A stretch of DNA of 64,000 bases from Armigeres subalbatus (GCF_024139115.2 NC_085140.1:51113907-51177906); one strand, 5' to 3'; positions 9,151-21,289 are shown, counted from the stretch's first letter. A program made the numbers and translations. Notes: generated from the sequence alone by a model not told the origin.

Positions 9151-10650
9151 TCTATCTTGTCGGTTACCAAATCCGCGGAGATAGCTATCCAGTGTAAGAG
9201 GAGGGGAGTTCGCTATTGTGCAGTAGTGACTCTCGACGTGAGGAATGCTTTCAATAGTGTCAGTTGGGCTGCTATTGCAGATGCGCTCCTGCGTCTTGGA
9301 ATTCCCGAGTACCTGTACAAGATTCTCGGAAGCTACTTCCAGAATCGAGTACTGGTATACGACACGGAGGCGGGTCGGAAGTGCGTTGACATAACCTCAG
9401 GGGTTCCGCAAGGTTCCATACTGGGTCCGGTGTTATGGAACGTCATATACGACGGTGTCTTGAGGTTGAAGTTCCCAGTGGGCGTGGTAATCGTCGGCTT
9501 CGCTGACGATATTACGCTGGAGGTCTACGGCGAATCGATCGAAGAGGTGGAGTTGACCCACTCGATCGCAATTGTGGAGGAGTGGATGAGTTCCAGGAAG
9601 TTAGAACTGGCTCACCACTGAGGTGGTTGTTGTTAACAACCGAAAGTCGGAGCAACAAGCGGTGATAAGGGCAGGCAACTGCACGGTCACCTCTGAACGC
9701 TCCATCAAACTCTTGGGGTTAATGATCGACGATAAGCTCACCTTTGGTAGCCACGTCAATTACGCCTGCAAGCGTGCCTCCACAGCTATAGAGGCATTGT
9801 CCCGGATGATGTCCAATAGCTCTGCGGTTTATGCCAGCAAGCGCAAGCTTCTGGCTAGCGTTGCTCTGTCCATACTGAGGTATGGGGGCCAGCTTGGGGC
9901 ACGGCCCTGCGTATTAACTGCTACAGAACGAAGTTAGAAAGTACGTATAGGCTCATGTGCCTAAGAGTTGCGAGCGCGTACCGTACCGTGTCGCACGATG
10001 CACTCTGCGTCATCACCGGTATGATGCCTATTGACATCGTTATCGGTGAAGACATAGAGTGCTTCGAAATGCGCGGCACGAGAGGCATCCGTAGGACTGT
10101 CAGGTTGGCCTCAATGGTCAAATGGCAGCGTGCGTGGGACAGTTCCACTAAGGGTAGATGGACACATAGATTTATACCGGAGATAGGTACGTGGGTCAAG
10201 AGGCGCCATGGGGAAATAACTTTCTACCTGACCCAGGTCCTTACAGGCCATGGTTGCTTCAGACAGTACCTACACCGGTTCGGACACTCGGCCTCGCCCG
10301 GGTGTCCGGTGTGCGCAGGTTTAGAGGAAATGGCGGAACATGTGTTGTTCGTGTGCCAGCGTTTTCGCACAATCCGTGACCACATGCTTGCCACATGTGG
10401 TCTGGACACTACCCCGGACAACCTAGTGCGGAGGATGTGTAAAGATGAAGTTGGCTGGAACGCCGTTTTATCGGCTATCGTCCAAATCGTCTCGAAGCTA
10501 CACAGAAGGTGGCGCGTGGACTCGAGGAATGGCTAGTTCAGGCGCAAATAAGAGGTGGTCCAAGGGTTCGGAGTCGGCTTCATGGATCATACCGGTGCCC
10601 TGTGGTCGAACTCGATCCTTTTATCGAACAAGTGGCCGCGTGAAGAACAA
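9149..10650 (+). pseudogene. R1-type retrotransposon copy 1: RT and C-terminal domain
   Basis: Homologous to the minus-strand copy at 45.8-50 kb. Reverse transcriptase motifs are VTLDVRNAFN, SGVPQGSILGP and GFADDITL, followed by the thumb and the CPVCAGLEEMAEHVLFVC zinc-knuckle C-terminus typical of R1-like elements. The copy is 5'-truncated: it starts inside the RT (ILSVTKSAEIAIQ) right after the AT microsatellite and lacks the endonuclease. It is dead, with a stop and frameshift near 9618 (after KLELAHH) and another shift near 9890 (before GARPCVL). Its 3' untranslated part resumes at 13507 beyond a Transib-like insert. Confidence 0.88.
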
Positions 10651-10655
10651 CATGG

Positions 10656-13501
10656 CACAATGGGGAAATCCGATTCCAAAGGTGGAAAAAATTGATAACT
10701 TTCTTCACGAACAACTTACAGAAGAGATCAAGAGCTTATTCGAAAGAAAATTTTGCAAAGAATTCAGTGAGTGCTGTTTCATGGACGTGGAACGCCTATG
10801 TATGTAGTTATAGAGCTCGTTTTGCCCTAATGCCCCATATATCGCGAGTGTCCAAACTATTTGTCATTTTATCTTTAAGACATTATTCTAAAATTGTGTT
10901 TATCTCTTCACTGTGGATCCACAGAAGGGCACTAAATATATTTTGTTGGTAAAAGTTGGAAATTTATGGGATTTTGGGGTCAAATAAGCATCAAAGTGCA
11001 TTTTATGTGCAATTTTCATGTATTCCGTGAAAAATAGTCATATTTACAGATAAGTGTTGATATTATTGTCTCAAAGTGTTGAACAGATATTGACAAATGT
11101 TTGCCGAACAAAAATTAATGAAATAAATCGTTTCACAAATGTTTTATTTGGTTATTTATTGAGTAAAAAACTATTTTTTAAAACTTTTAAATAGCTCCGA
11201 TGCCAAACATTACCAAACAATACCCGATAGCACAAATAGACAAGAATAGTCATATGTTATGAGTCTTGATGTGATCATAGATAGGAGGTGATGGAAGATA
11301 CTCTTTTTTCTTACCTTTTTGCCCAAATTCCCCTATGAAATAATTTAGCTCAATGATTCTGAGCAAGGAAATGATGTAGTAATGTTAATTTAATTGATAT
11401 TTTCCAATGATATAATGAAAATAACAAATAATCATATAATTCATTAAAAATATTGAATTATAAGGGATTTAGGGGTCATACAGCTCATTTAATGTTATTT
11501 TTTATACAAAATAGGATAACTTTTCTCACGAGCGACTCACAGATAAGGTTAAGGGCTTATTCGAAAGCGAATTTTCCAAGAAATTCAGTGAGTGATGTTT
11601 TATAGACATGAGACACCTCTGTATGTAGTTATTGAGCTGGTTATGCCCCAATGTCGCATACATCAAATTTTTTCATATTTTGGTACTTTTATCTTTTAAA
11701 AATTACACTGAAATTCTGTTTTCCTCTTCGTTAATATTCAGATATTTACAGATAATAGTTTATATTATTGTCATAATTTTTTTTAACAGAAATTGATACC
11801 ATAAAAAAAAACAAATATCCATATATTACATTTTAAATGGATTTTTAAGACATTTTGAGGAAAGGTAAAAAAATTCATTAATTATGTATTAAAAAAAAGT
11901 TTCTGAGCCCTGATCCCTTGGATTTTTTTCCAATGCAATCTACGAATATTTGTTATTTTTATAGCTTCATTGACAAATAATAATTGAATCAATGTTTCTC
12001 CATCATTTCTTAACCCAGAATCATTGGGTGAGACGTCATGAGAAAAGAATATTTCCTATTTATTCCTATCTATTATATTTACTCTTATCAAGTTGTGCAA
12101 ACGGGTATGGTTTGGGAATGATTGGCATCGGCACTTTTCAGAAGCATTTAAAAAATCTGGATTTACCCAATAAATAAAAAAACACTTGCGAAATGATTTA
12201 CTTCATTAGTAATTGTTTCGCAAACATTTATCAATGTCTGTAGAACATTTTGGGAGAATAATAATAATATTTTTATTATTATTTACAGAATACATGAAAA
12301 ATTCACGTAAAGTGCAATTTAATACTTATTTGACCTTAATAATACCTTTTTAATACTTATTTGATCCTTTAAATTTTCAACTTTTACCAGCAAAGCATGT
12401 ATAGTGCTTTTCTATGGAACTATAATGAAGAGGAAAACACATCTTTAGTACAATACTTGGAAGATAAAAGCACGAAAAATACGATAAACTGTGATGTATG
12501 GGACATTGTGGCAAAACTAGCTTAATAACTACATACAGAAGTGTCTCACGTCTATAAAACATCTCTCACTGAATTTCTTGGAAAACTCCCTTTCGAATAA
12601 GCCCTTAATCTTCTATGTGCGTCGTCCGTGAAAAATGTTATACTATTTTGAATAAAAAATTACATTAAATAAGCTGTATGACCCCTAAATCCCCTATAAT
12701 TCAATATTTTCAATGAATTATATGATTATTTGTTATTTTCATTATATCATTGGAAAATATGAAATAAATTAACATTACTACATTATTTCCTTGCTCAGAA
12801 TCATTGAGCTATATTATTTCATAGGGGAATTTGGGCAAAAAGGTAAGAAAAAAGAGTATCTCCCATCACCTCCTATCTATGATCACATCAAGACTCATAA
12901 CATATGACTATTCTTGTCTAGTTGTGCTATCGGGTATGGTTTGGAAATGTTTGGCATCGGTGCTATTCAAAAGTTTTTAAAAATCGTTTTTTACTCAATA
13001 AATAATCAAATAAAACATTTGTGAAACGATTTATTTCATTAATTTTTGTTCGGCAAACATTTGTCAATATCTGTTCAACACTTTGAGACAATAATATCAA
13101 CACTTATCTGTAAATATTACTATTTTTTACAGAATACATAAAAATTGCACATAAAATGCACTTTGATGCTTATTTGACCCCAAAATCCCTTAAATTTCCA
13201 ACTTTTACCAACCAAATATATTTAGTGCCCTTCTGTGGATCCACAGTGAAGAGATAAACACAATTTTTGAACAATGTCTTAAAGATAAAATGACAAATAG
13301 TTTGGAAACTCGCGATATATGGGGCATTAGGGCAAAACGAGCTCGATAACTACATACAGAAGCGTTCCACGTCCATGAAACAGCACTCACTGAATTCTTT
13401 GCAAAATTCCCTTTCGAATAAGCTCTTGATCTCTTCTGTAAGTTGTTCGTGAAGAAAGTTATCAATTTTTTCCACCTTTGAAATCGGATTTCCCCATTGT
13501 G
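10656..13501. mobile_element. Palindromic non-autonomous Transib-like DNA transposon (2846 bp)
   Basis: The ends read CACAATGGGGAAATCCG in inverted orientation. CATGG at 10651-10655 and 13502-13506 is a 5-bp target duplication in the R1-type sequence. A CACAATG end with a 5-bp GC-rich duplication is the Transib signature, the superfamily related to RAG1. A 23-bp spacer separates CACAATG from AAAAAATTG at both ends. The element is a giant foldback: 10656-11512 pairs with about 12648-13501. A diverged inner version of the same arms (about 11515-11990 and 12240-12645) lies between, so one palindrome is nested in another. No transposase ORF is present; the short ORFs are arm translations. Confidence 0.85.
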
Positions 13502-13506
13502 CATGG

Positions 13507-13930
13507 TATCGTCGCTTTCGCGGCGTCGGTCAACTGGGTGGGTTCCGAGCCCGAGGACGGAAAGTGGTCCTCGTCAAGGCTGGGGCAGGCGTAGGCACCG
13601 CGTTGGCAAGTCCCTCTGTGTGCTGGCGAATAGGCCCTGTCGCAGAGAGGTCAATTTGGGGTGCACGCGGCATCATCATTCTTGATACCAGTCGTGCAGA
13701 GGGAAGCAGGCGCGAAGTTGACCCTTCCCACCTTCCGAGGACATAGGGCGTGGTAAGGCCACCTGGAAGGGATGAAGGGACGACGATGGGCTTGGCGGCA
13801 ATGGAAACGGTTTAGCGGGTCGGGGATGCAGTCCTGCCTCCAACCTCCAACCTCCTCCAACCCAGGATGTCTGTTGAGCAGATTCCCCCTCCATTGCTTA
13901 GGAAGAAGAAAAAAAAGAAAAAAAACATAC
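13507..13930 (+). mobile_element. R1-type copy 1, 3' end and poly(A)-like tail
   Basis: The sequence continues the R1-type element after the CATGG duplication. It matches the 3' region of the minus-strand copy (46380 down to about 45800) and ends in AAGAAGAAAAAAAAG-type tail sequence near 13905-13925, as expected of a non-LTR 3' end. Confidence 0.8.
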
Positions 13931-13931
13931 A

Positions 13932-14587
13932 CATAGACATCACCTCAATTCGTCGAGCTGAGTCGATCGGTATATAACACTATGGGTCTCCGGGCCTTCC
14001 ATAAAAAGTTTGTTTTTGGAGCGATCATATAGCCTTTACGTAAACTTAGTATACGAGAAAGGCAAAAAAATATTGAACAAAATTCTTTTTGATTTCATGT
14101 AAAAGTATTCCGATTTGATTGATGTTTGACAAAATTAGTGCGGTTTTAAAACTGATTTTCCTTAAAATCTCAAAGGTGCAGCCGAATCGGTTGGTATGGA
14201 AAGGTGACGTTTAACTACGTGGCTATGTGTATTGGATATTATTTATAATTATAGTTTCTAAATCTTTGATGCATTGAAATAGGTCCATTAGTCTAAGTTA
14301 AGCTAAGCTAAGCTTTGATACATTGAAATAGGTCTATCATATTTTCGTTACCCCGATATAGAAAGTACAGACGTAGGCCTACGTCAAAATATTCTTTTAA
14401 AGCCTCATATAACCATCATTTGGAGCTGATTTCAAGAAACAAGTTTCCATAAATTTGATGCTGTAGAAATTGATTACAATAGATTGTAAATCAGATTAAA
14501 ATTGCAACAGATATGATTATTTTTATGAAAGTCTTAACCTGCAGGCAGATTCAAGATTTTTTTTTTAAATCTTAATAAATAGAGAGC
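13932..14587. other. Unassigned interval with dispersed-repeat fragment and a short direct repeat
   Basis: No gene is seen. 13932-14070 resembles a dispersed repeat (TCGTCGAGCTGAG through TATATAACACTATGGG, ending GAGAAAGGCAAAAA). A 25-bp direct repeat beginning CTTTGATRCATTGAAATAGG occurs at about 14270 and 14311, with AAGCTAAGCTAAG between the copies, a word close to the satellite that follows. Confidence 0.45.
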
Positions 14588-15806
14588 TAGTTTCAGCTTA
14601 GCTTTAGCTTTAGCTTAGCTTTAGCTTAGCTTTAGCTTAGCTTTAGCTTAGCTATAGCTTAGCTTTAGCTTAGCTTTAGCTTAGCTTTAGCTTAGCTTTA
14701 GCTTAGCTTTAGCTTAGCTTTAGCTTAGCTATAGCTTAGCTTTAGCTTAGCTATAGCTTAGCTTTAGCTTAGCTTTAGCTTAGCTTTAGCTTAGCTTTAG
14801 CTTAGCTTTAGCTTAGCTTAGCTTTAGCTTAGCTTTAGCTTAGCTTTAGCTTAGCTTAGCTAGCTTTAGCTTAGCTTTAGCTTAGCTTAGCTTTAGCGAA
14901 CAGCTTAGCAGCTAGCTTTAGCTCCAGGCTGAGCAGGCTGAGCTGCTGAGCTGAGCCCAGGCTGAGGCCAGGCTGAGCCCCAGGCTGTTCCAGCAGGCTG
15001 AGCCCAGGCACTGTGAGCCCTGGGCACCTGAGCCCAGGCTGAGCCACCAGCTGAGGCTGAGCAGGCTGAGCCAGCTGTTCAGCTGAGCTGTTCCCACCAG
15101 GCTGTTCCCAGGCAGGCTCCCCAGGCTGAGCCCAGGCACTGTTCAGCTGCTGAGCAGGCTGTTCCCACCAGCCCCACCTGAGCTGAGCTGCCCTGTTCCT
15201 GGGCTGTTCAGGCTGACCCCAGGCTCCCAGGCTGTTCAGCTGCACCCCACCTCCACTGCCCACCAGCCCCACTGGCCCACCAGCTGTTCAGGCTGGGCTC
15301 ACTGCAGCTTACCTGTTCCCAGCTCAGCCCCACCTCCAGCCCACTGTTCCAGGCTCCCAGCTCACCCCAGCTTTCAGCCCAGCTTTAAACAGCCTCCAGC
15401 TCAGCCCAGCTTTAGCCCCTGTTAACCAGCTTTAGCTGCAGCTTAACAGCTTAGCTGCTTAGCTTTAAGCTGCCAGCCCAGCTTTAGCTTAGCTTTAGCT
15501 TAGCTTTAACAGCTTTAGCTTAGCAGCTTTAGCTTAGCTTTAGCTTAGCTTTAAGCTTAGCTTTAGCTTAGCTTTAGCTTAGCTTTAGCTTAGCTTAGCT
15601 TTAGCTTAGCTTTAGCTTAGCTTTAGCTTAGCTTTAGCTTAGCTTTAGCTTAGCTTTAGCTTAGCTTTAGCTTAGCTTTAGCTTAGCTTTAGCTTAGCTT
15701 TAGCTTAGCTTTAGCACAGCTTTAGCTTAGCTTTAGCTTAGCTTTAGCTTAGCTTTAGCTTAGCTTTAGCTTAGCTTTAGCTTAGCTTTAGCTTAGCTTT
15801 AGCTTA
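14588..15806. repeat. 11-bp satellite AGCTTTAGCTT with a GC-rich core
   Basis: Tandem AGCTTTAGCTT units fill 14588-14900 and about 15480-15806, with occasional AGCTATAGCTT variants and 5-bp phase slips. Between them, roughly 14905-15475, is a different GC-rich low-complexity block built from CAGGCTGAGCC, CTGTTCCCA and CCCCACC words. No coding capacity is credible in either part. Confidence 0.9.
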
Positions 15807-15839
15807 TTGATGATACATTTTTCTCGGTGCTCCCCTGAC

Positions 15840-15895
15840 CATTATTAACAAAAAATCTCCATCAAAACTTATACCTGGAGTTGAATTCTTGAACT
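15840..15895 (+). pseudogene. Trace of a second LRR-gene 3' end
   Basis: AAATCTCCATCAAAACTTATACC and the flanking CTGGAGTT match, with few changes, the minus-strand sequence just after the stop of the LRR gene (about 21240-21285), but here in plus orientation. This implies an inverted paralogous 3' flank. No coding LRR sequence is left beside it; the satellite begins where the coding part would be. Confidence 0.5.
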
Positions 15896-15936
15896 ATATT
15901 GCATCTCTGAGTGAAATTTGAAAAACGTATAAGGTA

Positions 15937-17115
15937 CCCGGGGCAAGTGAAAATACGGGGTAAGTGGGTACTATGGCTGCCGATTAGTCGATGAACGTTT
16001 TTAATGGTAACAATGTTCTAGAAAGATGACGCAGAACTATCAACGAATTCACCCGTCATAAAAATATTTGGAATCAAAACCATTTACGACACCACACTAA
16101 TGCTATTGCTTGATCATAAATTTAAACTACCGGGAAAATCTATTACTTTTATTTTAATTCAATGTATATCCAAGAAAACAGTCGTTTCTAAATTTATAAT
16201 TGATGTGGACAGTGAATATTTTGAGCAATTAAATAATTGTGTGACATCAAAAACGATTTACAAGTTTTAATTAAAGTTAAAATCTGCATTCTTCAATTGC
16301 CCTTGTGTTTTAACATACATGGGGCAAGTGGGACATATTTGAACAACATTTCGAAAGAGTCTTTTTAACTGTTTTTAGATAGTTTTCTAGTGAAAAATAA
16401 CTTCGACACTCATATATCTTATGAACCTGAATCAGATTCAGTTGATACCGTAGATTTGTTGTTAAGAAGTATTGTACAGTTGATTACCAAATGTGAATTT
16501 TACATTCTGAAAATTATCTCCCTCATGAAAAAGCAATGGTTATAACTACCTATGCGATATTTTCCCGTTTACAATGCAAATAATTTATTTATTTTACAAT
16601 AAGTCAACAAGTTTTGTCTTGTGTTTTTCAAACTTCGCATCAGATTTATAGATTTTCAGATAAATGAATTGCTTTAGACATAAATTGGCAATTTCGTTCT
16701 ATTACAAATTTACAATACTGCGCATCGCCTGAATAAAAACGTTCCTTTTGAAGTACTGATTTATGTAATAATTTGTGTTCAAAACAGAGAAATATTCATT
16801 CGAAAAGTGAACAAAGATATGCTTTTGCTTATCCTTTCTACATAAAACATTTGGTACAAAAGTAAGCTAATGGAAAGCAAGACAAAAGCCAACTAAAAAG
16901 AAAACCGACTGTTGTCTTGTTTTCATATGTGCTAACATTATAATCCCTTTCTTGTTGTAAAAACAAAAGTCCGAGAAGTAATAAACCTCTATCCATGATT
17001 TGAAAATATCACAACTTAGAAATAATATGAACATCATATCTACATTCCTCAAATTAGTTTCGTTCGACAGTATAAAACAGAATAGGTCCCACTTGCCCCG
17101 TTTGAAGGGGTAATG
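15937..17115. mobile_element. Possible foldback element with GGGGCAAGTG ends
   Basis: CGGGGCAAGTG occurs near 15940 and its inverse CACTTGCCCCG at 17091-17101, with another GGGGCAAGTGGGAC at 16321-16334 and CGGGGTAAGTGGG at 15956. The interior is AT-rich without a gene. No clear target duplication was found, so the boundaries are tentative. Confidence 0.4.
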
Positions 17116-18293
17116 GCCTTCTCTAATTACACTGGCTTCGACTGTCTCCCGTAGGTAAAATTGTATTTGAGAATCGCTAATAAATTCATTATTGTTCTAA
17201 CCATACATGACCAACACATTATTTGTTCTTGGTAACATGGGTCCCAAAGCTCCACTACATGGCGACACGTGAGCAAGTGACCGAATACGGCAGTTATTAA
17301 AGGTGAAAAAACATATCAAAAGTGATCACAGCAGTGTGTCGAAAAAGAACTTGAGTGTGGATCGTTAGTGTCGAAGACCAGTGAGCCGGCGGGGTCCGAC
17401 GCCCCGTCGGCCACTATAAATTGTAGACAGCAAAGTCTACGAAGCAAGAAAAAAGCTTCCTTTCACGTGCTGGTGATCGTGATTCGTGTGTGCAGTAGAA
17501 AAAGTATAATCTGGGTGGAAAGCAGCTTGCAAATCAGTTTGGCGAATTCCACCTATTTCAGCGATTTAAATTTATTATAATGGTAGTGTAATCAAATAGA
17601 CCGCAGAAGATAAAAACTATCGGAAATGTTAAGCTGAAAAACGGAAAACAGACATTGAAGATCGCGCGTTTAGTGGAAAATACATTAATAATTGTTACCA
17701 AAGATGGCATATGAAGTCGTCCCCGTGGTGATTGATCTATAAAGGGCTAAACGGCAACCTGGAGCGGCCCCAACAAAGGGCTATCCGGAAACCTGGAGCG
17801 GCCCCAACAGCGAGTGAGTGCATGCATCGATGATATTTTAATTAAGTGCTGAGGAAGGAATTTTAATTAAGTGCTGTGTACAGTGCAAAATGGTTTCGGG
17901 TTCACCGGATTCGCTGGCGCTGGACACACGCAAGACACAAGTGCATTCGCGACGAAATATGGTTCACCTGTGAATACTCTGATTGAGTGTCGGCGTCGCG
18001 GGGAGACGTCCAGCTGCCGGCGGAAGAATGAGTTACAGCACGCGAGGAAGACTCGTGAAACCTGCGAGCATCCTTGGAGAAAGTTTCTCGTAACTTCGAC
18101 TTCGTTAGGATACCAAACGCGTAATTTTGATAGATATGATAAGTATGTCTTCTTCTATCTTCTAACCGTCGTGTGATATTTTTATTAGATGAAAAAATGC
18201 CTTCAAATGCTATTTGCCTAAAAATAACAAAATCAGTAAAACAATAATTCAAAATACTGTTGAAATATTCTGTTCTTTCTTTGGAAGTTATCA
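17116..18293. other. Unassigned interval with GC-rich patches
   Basis: GC-rich patches at 17385-17415 and 17930-18080 contrast with the AT-rich surroundings. Two direct repeats stand out: a 30-bp-scale pair containing ACCTGGAGCGGCCCCAAC (17757-17776 and 17792-17809) and ATTTTAATTAAGTGCTG (17834-17850 and 17860-17876). A short frame opens at 17890 (MVSGSPDSLALDTRKT) but closes after 27 codons. It resembles a transposon leader, but I could not assign a family. Confidence 0.35.
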
Positions 18294-18354
18294 ATAATTT
18301 ACTAAATTAATGATTTCGTGTGTGTTACTTCTACGTGAAGTTAAACGATTTACA

Positions 18355-19046
18355 ATGATATGGAAATGCTAATATCATCTTCCAAACTTGGACGTACATG
18401 TTCATGATAGAATTAGAGGCGAAAATATAGAATTGATAGTTCCGTTAGGATACGGCAGGCATGAAGAATATTTTTATAGAAGTCGATTTGAAAGCGAGCG
18501 GAGGGCAATATTTGTGATGGCACATATCAATTCAGGGGGGGGGGCATCCATCAATTCAGCTGTTATTGGTCGACGGTACAGCATCAGCAGTGCCTTTCTC
18601 TGCTTTGTTCTCTCCGTCCGAGGCAGCCAAGTTGGTTGCGACGAGACGGACGCAATGAGAAAACAGAACTGTGCAATAAAAATCCTATTCGACTAAATGC
18701 TGATGTCATATTAGAAATTTGGAGACAGTACTCGTCGATAGAAAATCCTTCCGCACACGATGGCATATGAGCAAGTCAAACCACCTTCCTTTTGCCAGTG
18801 AAGATATATCAGCTTCCACACTGATATTCTTCCCTCCCCCTTCATACGGGAGCTTGGCAGAAGGAAGGTCGTGTGATATGTGCCATCACAAATATTGCCC
18901 TCCGCTCGCTTTCAAATCGACTTCTATAAAAATATTCTTCATGCCTGCCGTATCCTAACGGAACTATCAATTCTATACTTTCGCCTCTAATTCTATCATG
19001 AACATGTACGTCCAAGTTTGGAAGATGATATTAGTATTTCCATATC
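18355..19046. mobile_element. Foldback element with about 170-bp near-identical arms
   Basis: 18358-18527 and 18875-19044 are inverted copies, with only a couple of substitutions seen. The loop (18528-18874) contains a GC-rich run and no gene. ATAATTTACTA occurs at 18294-18304 and 19051-19061 and may be a target duplication if the element begins about 50 bp outside the left arm. The superfamily is unknown. Confidence 0.7.
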
Positions 19047-19059
19047 ATTAATAATTTAC

Positions 19060-20565
19060 TATTTCATCATTTTCATAGTTTTTTTTTTATTAAATGCACA
19101 CTTTCAAAATTTAATTTTTCTTGGATCTTTATCCCCAACATTTCTAAAATAAATTTAGCTGAAAAGAAAGTCTGCTAAAAAAATCGTATATATATTTTTA
19201 TTTTCATTATAAAAAAAATGGGTTTAGTGCACTTATAAAAATCTACACTTTTGAGTAAAGACGTATTCGTACATTTTATCAATTGCAAAAATACTGTTTC
19301 TATTTAGATTTGACGATGCTGTGAATGCTGTGAATTGATTTCATCTGCTACCAATTATTCACCAATATTGTTATTCCAGATCCTATTATCCCTGTTTTGA
19401 ATATCAATAATAAAACAACGTGTCTTATAAAAACGGAAAGTCCAATTTTCAAAAAAGCTATTCTATCCATACTAAGAGAATTTGCTAGTGTGTACTTAAA
19501 AATGGTGATCAAACTATCATGAATATAATAGCCCTGTTTGTCTATCCGGTGACTAGCCAACCAGACGCAGCACGCGGGGAAATTCTCTAAAAAAATAAAT
19601 TATTTGACACTTCAATTCTTTTTACTATCAGATGCAGAAAACAAAATCAGTGATAACCAGACACAGCATTTGATGAAAAAAATCACAGACAACAGACGTT
19701 GAAAATTTTGATTTTTTTAATGCAGAAAATAATCTAAACACTTGCCATGGGCGCTACTGCGTTCACAAATAAACTAGTACTATAATATTTTAAAACAGAC
19801 CAGGCATAAGCAATGTATAATTTCCCGACCTGAAATAGCATATATTTTCTCATCTTGTATTTTCATTTGTTTTCAAAATGTGTAAACTTTTCACACTCCT
19901 AATTTTTATTTTCACCTTTACATTTTACCCTGGTAAAACGTGGTAAAAACAGATTGTTTTTCCTTTTTTGTAATTTCTTCTTTCAACTTCTTGCTACGCA
20001 GTCTTTAAGAATTGGAACAAGATTTTTATTTGTCCAACGTTTCGACATGGTGTTGATGTCTTCTTGTGGGCAAAAATAATATGTTTGTATTTCTCATAAA
20101 ATATAACTAAAATAAAATAATGAAATAATAAATATGCAACGCAAAAAAAATATAAATTGAATAAAACATAACACGTATGGAAAATATTTACTATAATCCA
20201 AAACCAAAACAAAAAAAATACACAGGGTAACTGTTCTTCATCTCATAGCTCCCATGTTGCAAATATTTAGCAAAAAGAAGTTATTTAGATAACTAATTGT
20301 TTCCTTATACTCCCTTATAATCTTTTACACATTATTACATAGGTTCGCAGCACTTGGCTGAAACATCTTTTTATAATAATGTTTATTTTAGTGATTTTTT
20401 CTTTCTAATAATAAATTCATCACGTAATGAATCACTTTTAAAAATAAATGTATTTCTAAATACGTTTCACTACACCTTTCCCTTTGATTTTTTTTAAAGT
20501 TAGGTAAATAGTTATTACTTATTACTGTTATAAATTATACCTTTAAATTAAAGTAACAAAACCCT

Positions 20566-20602
<37 letters not shown>

Positions 20603-21240
20603 GCTTTATTGTTTTACTAAACAATTTTGTCATAAAGATAATTTTTAATAATTTTTCATTAGCATTGCAGTGATAAAAAAATTAAAAAAACATTGGACAA
20701 AATCTTTTAATTTAAAATGGGATAAATTAGTATTCATCTCATAAACATTCAAATCAAATTCTTGACTACAAAAATTATCTACAATACTCTACAAATGATT
20801 TGTTTATCGGCTTTATCGATCATTTCTACTCATTTCATTTCTACTGGTAGTGATTGGATTCATCATAACTCTAAACAAAATTAATAAGAAAAATCTCAAT
20901 TTCAGTAAAATAAAGATAAAATTATTTTAGCGTTTTCCCTTCTTCCTTAAAAATGTTCCTTAAAAGACTAATAAAAACCTTCAATTTAATTCTTTTGCTT
21001 TTGCATAATATCACATTATCGCTCAAAATTTGAATCATTTTTTTGTCAGCAGATCAAAAAAAAATATACGAGAAAGACAAAAATAGTTTCAAACAAAACA
21101 TGATAAGTGTACTAAGTACATTTGCGAGAGCTACCATTCTAAATTTAAATTTCAATCAAACTTTAATACTAAAAAAATAACAAGAGAAATTGTTAAACTG
21201 AACAACAGCGAAAGTAAATAACTTAAAGGAAAAGGATAAA
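19060..21240. other. AT-rich intergenic DNA
   Basis: No gene is seen. Present are long A/T runs, a (TA)n microsatellite at about 20573-20600, and a diverged fragment (about 20010-20065, CCAACGTTTCGACATGG) related to the arms of the foldback at 44215-44536. The right end is the 3' flank of the minus-strand LRR gene. Confidence 0.6.
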
Positions 21241-21289
21241 ACAAGCTCCAGGTATTAATTTTGATGGAGATTTCTTTTGCTATAAACAT

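Noticed and set aside
14877..15272. 131-codon open frame in the GC-rich block
   Set aside because: Low-complexity translation of repeated CAGGCTGAGCC words, possibly not even real DNA sequence.
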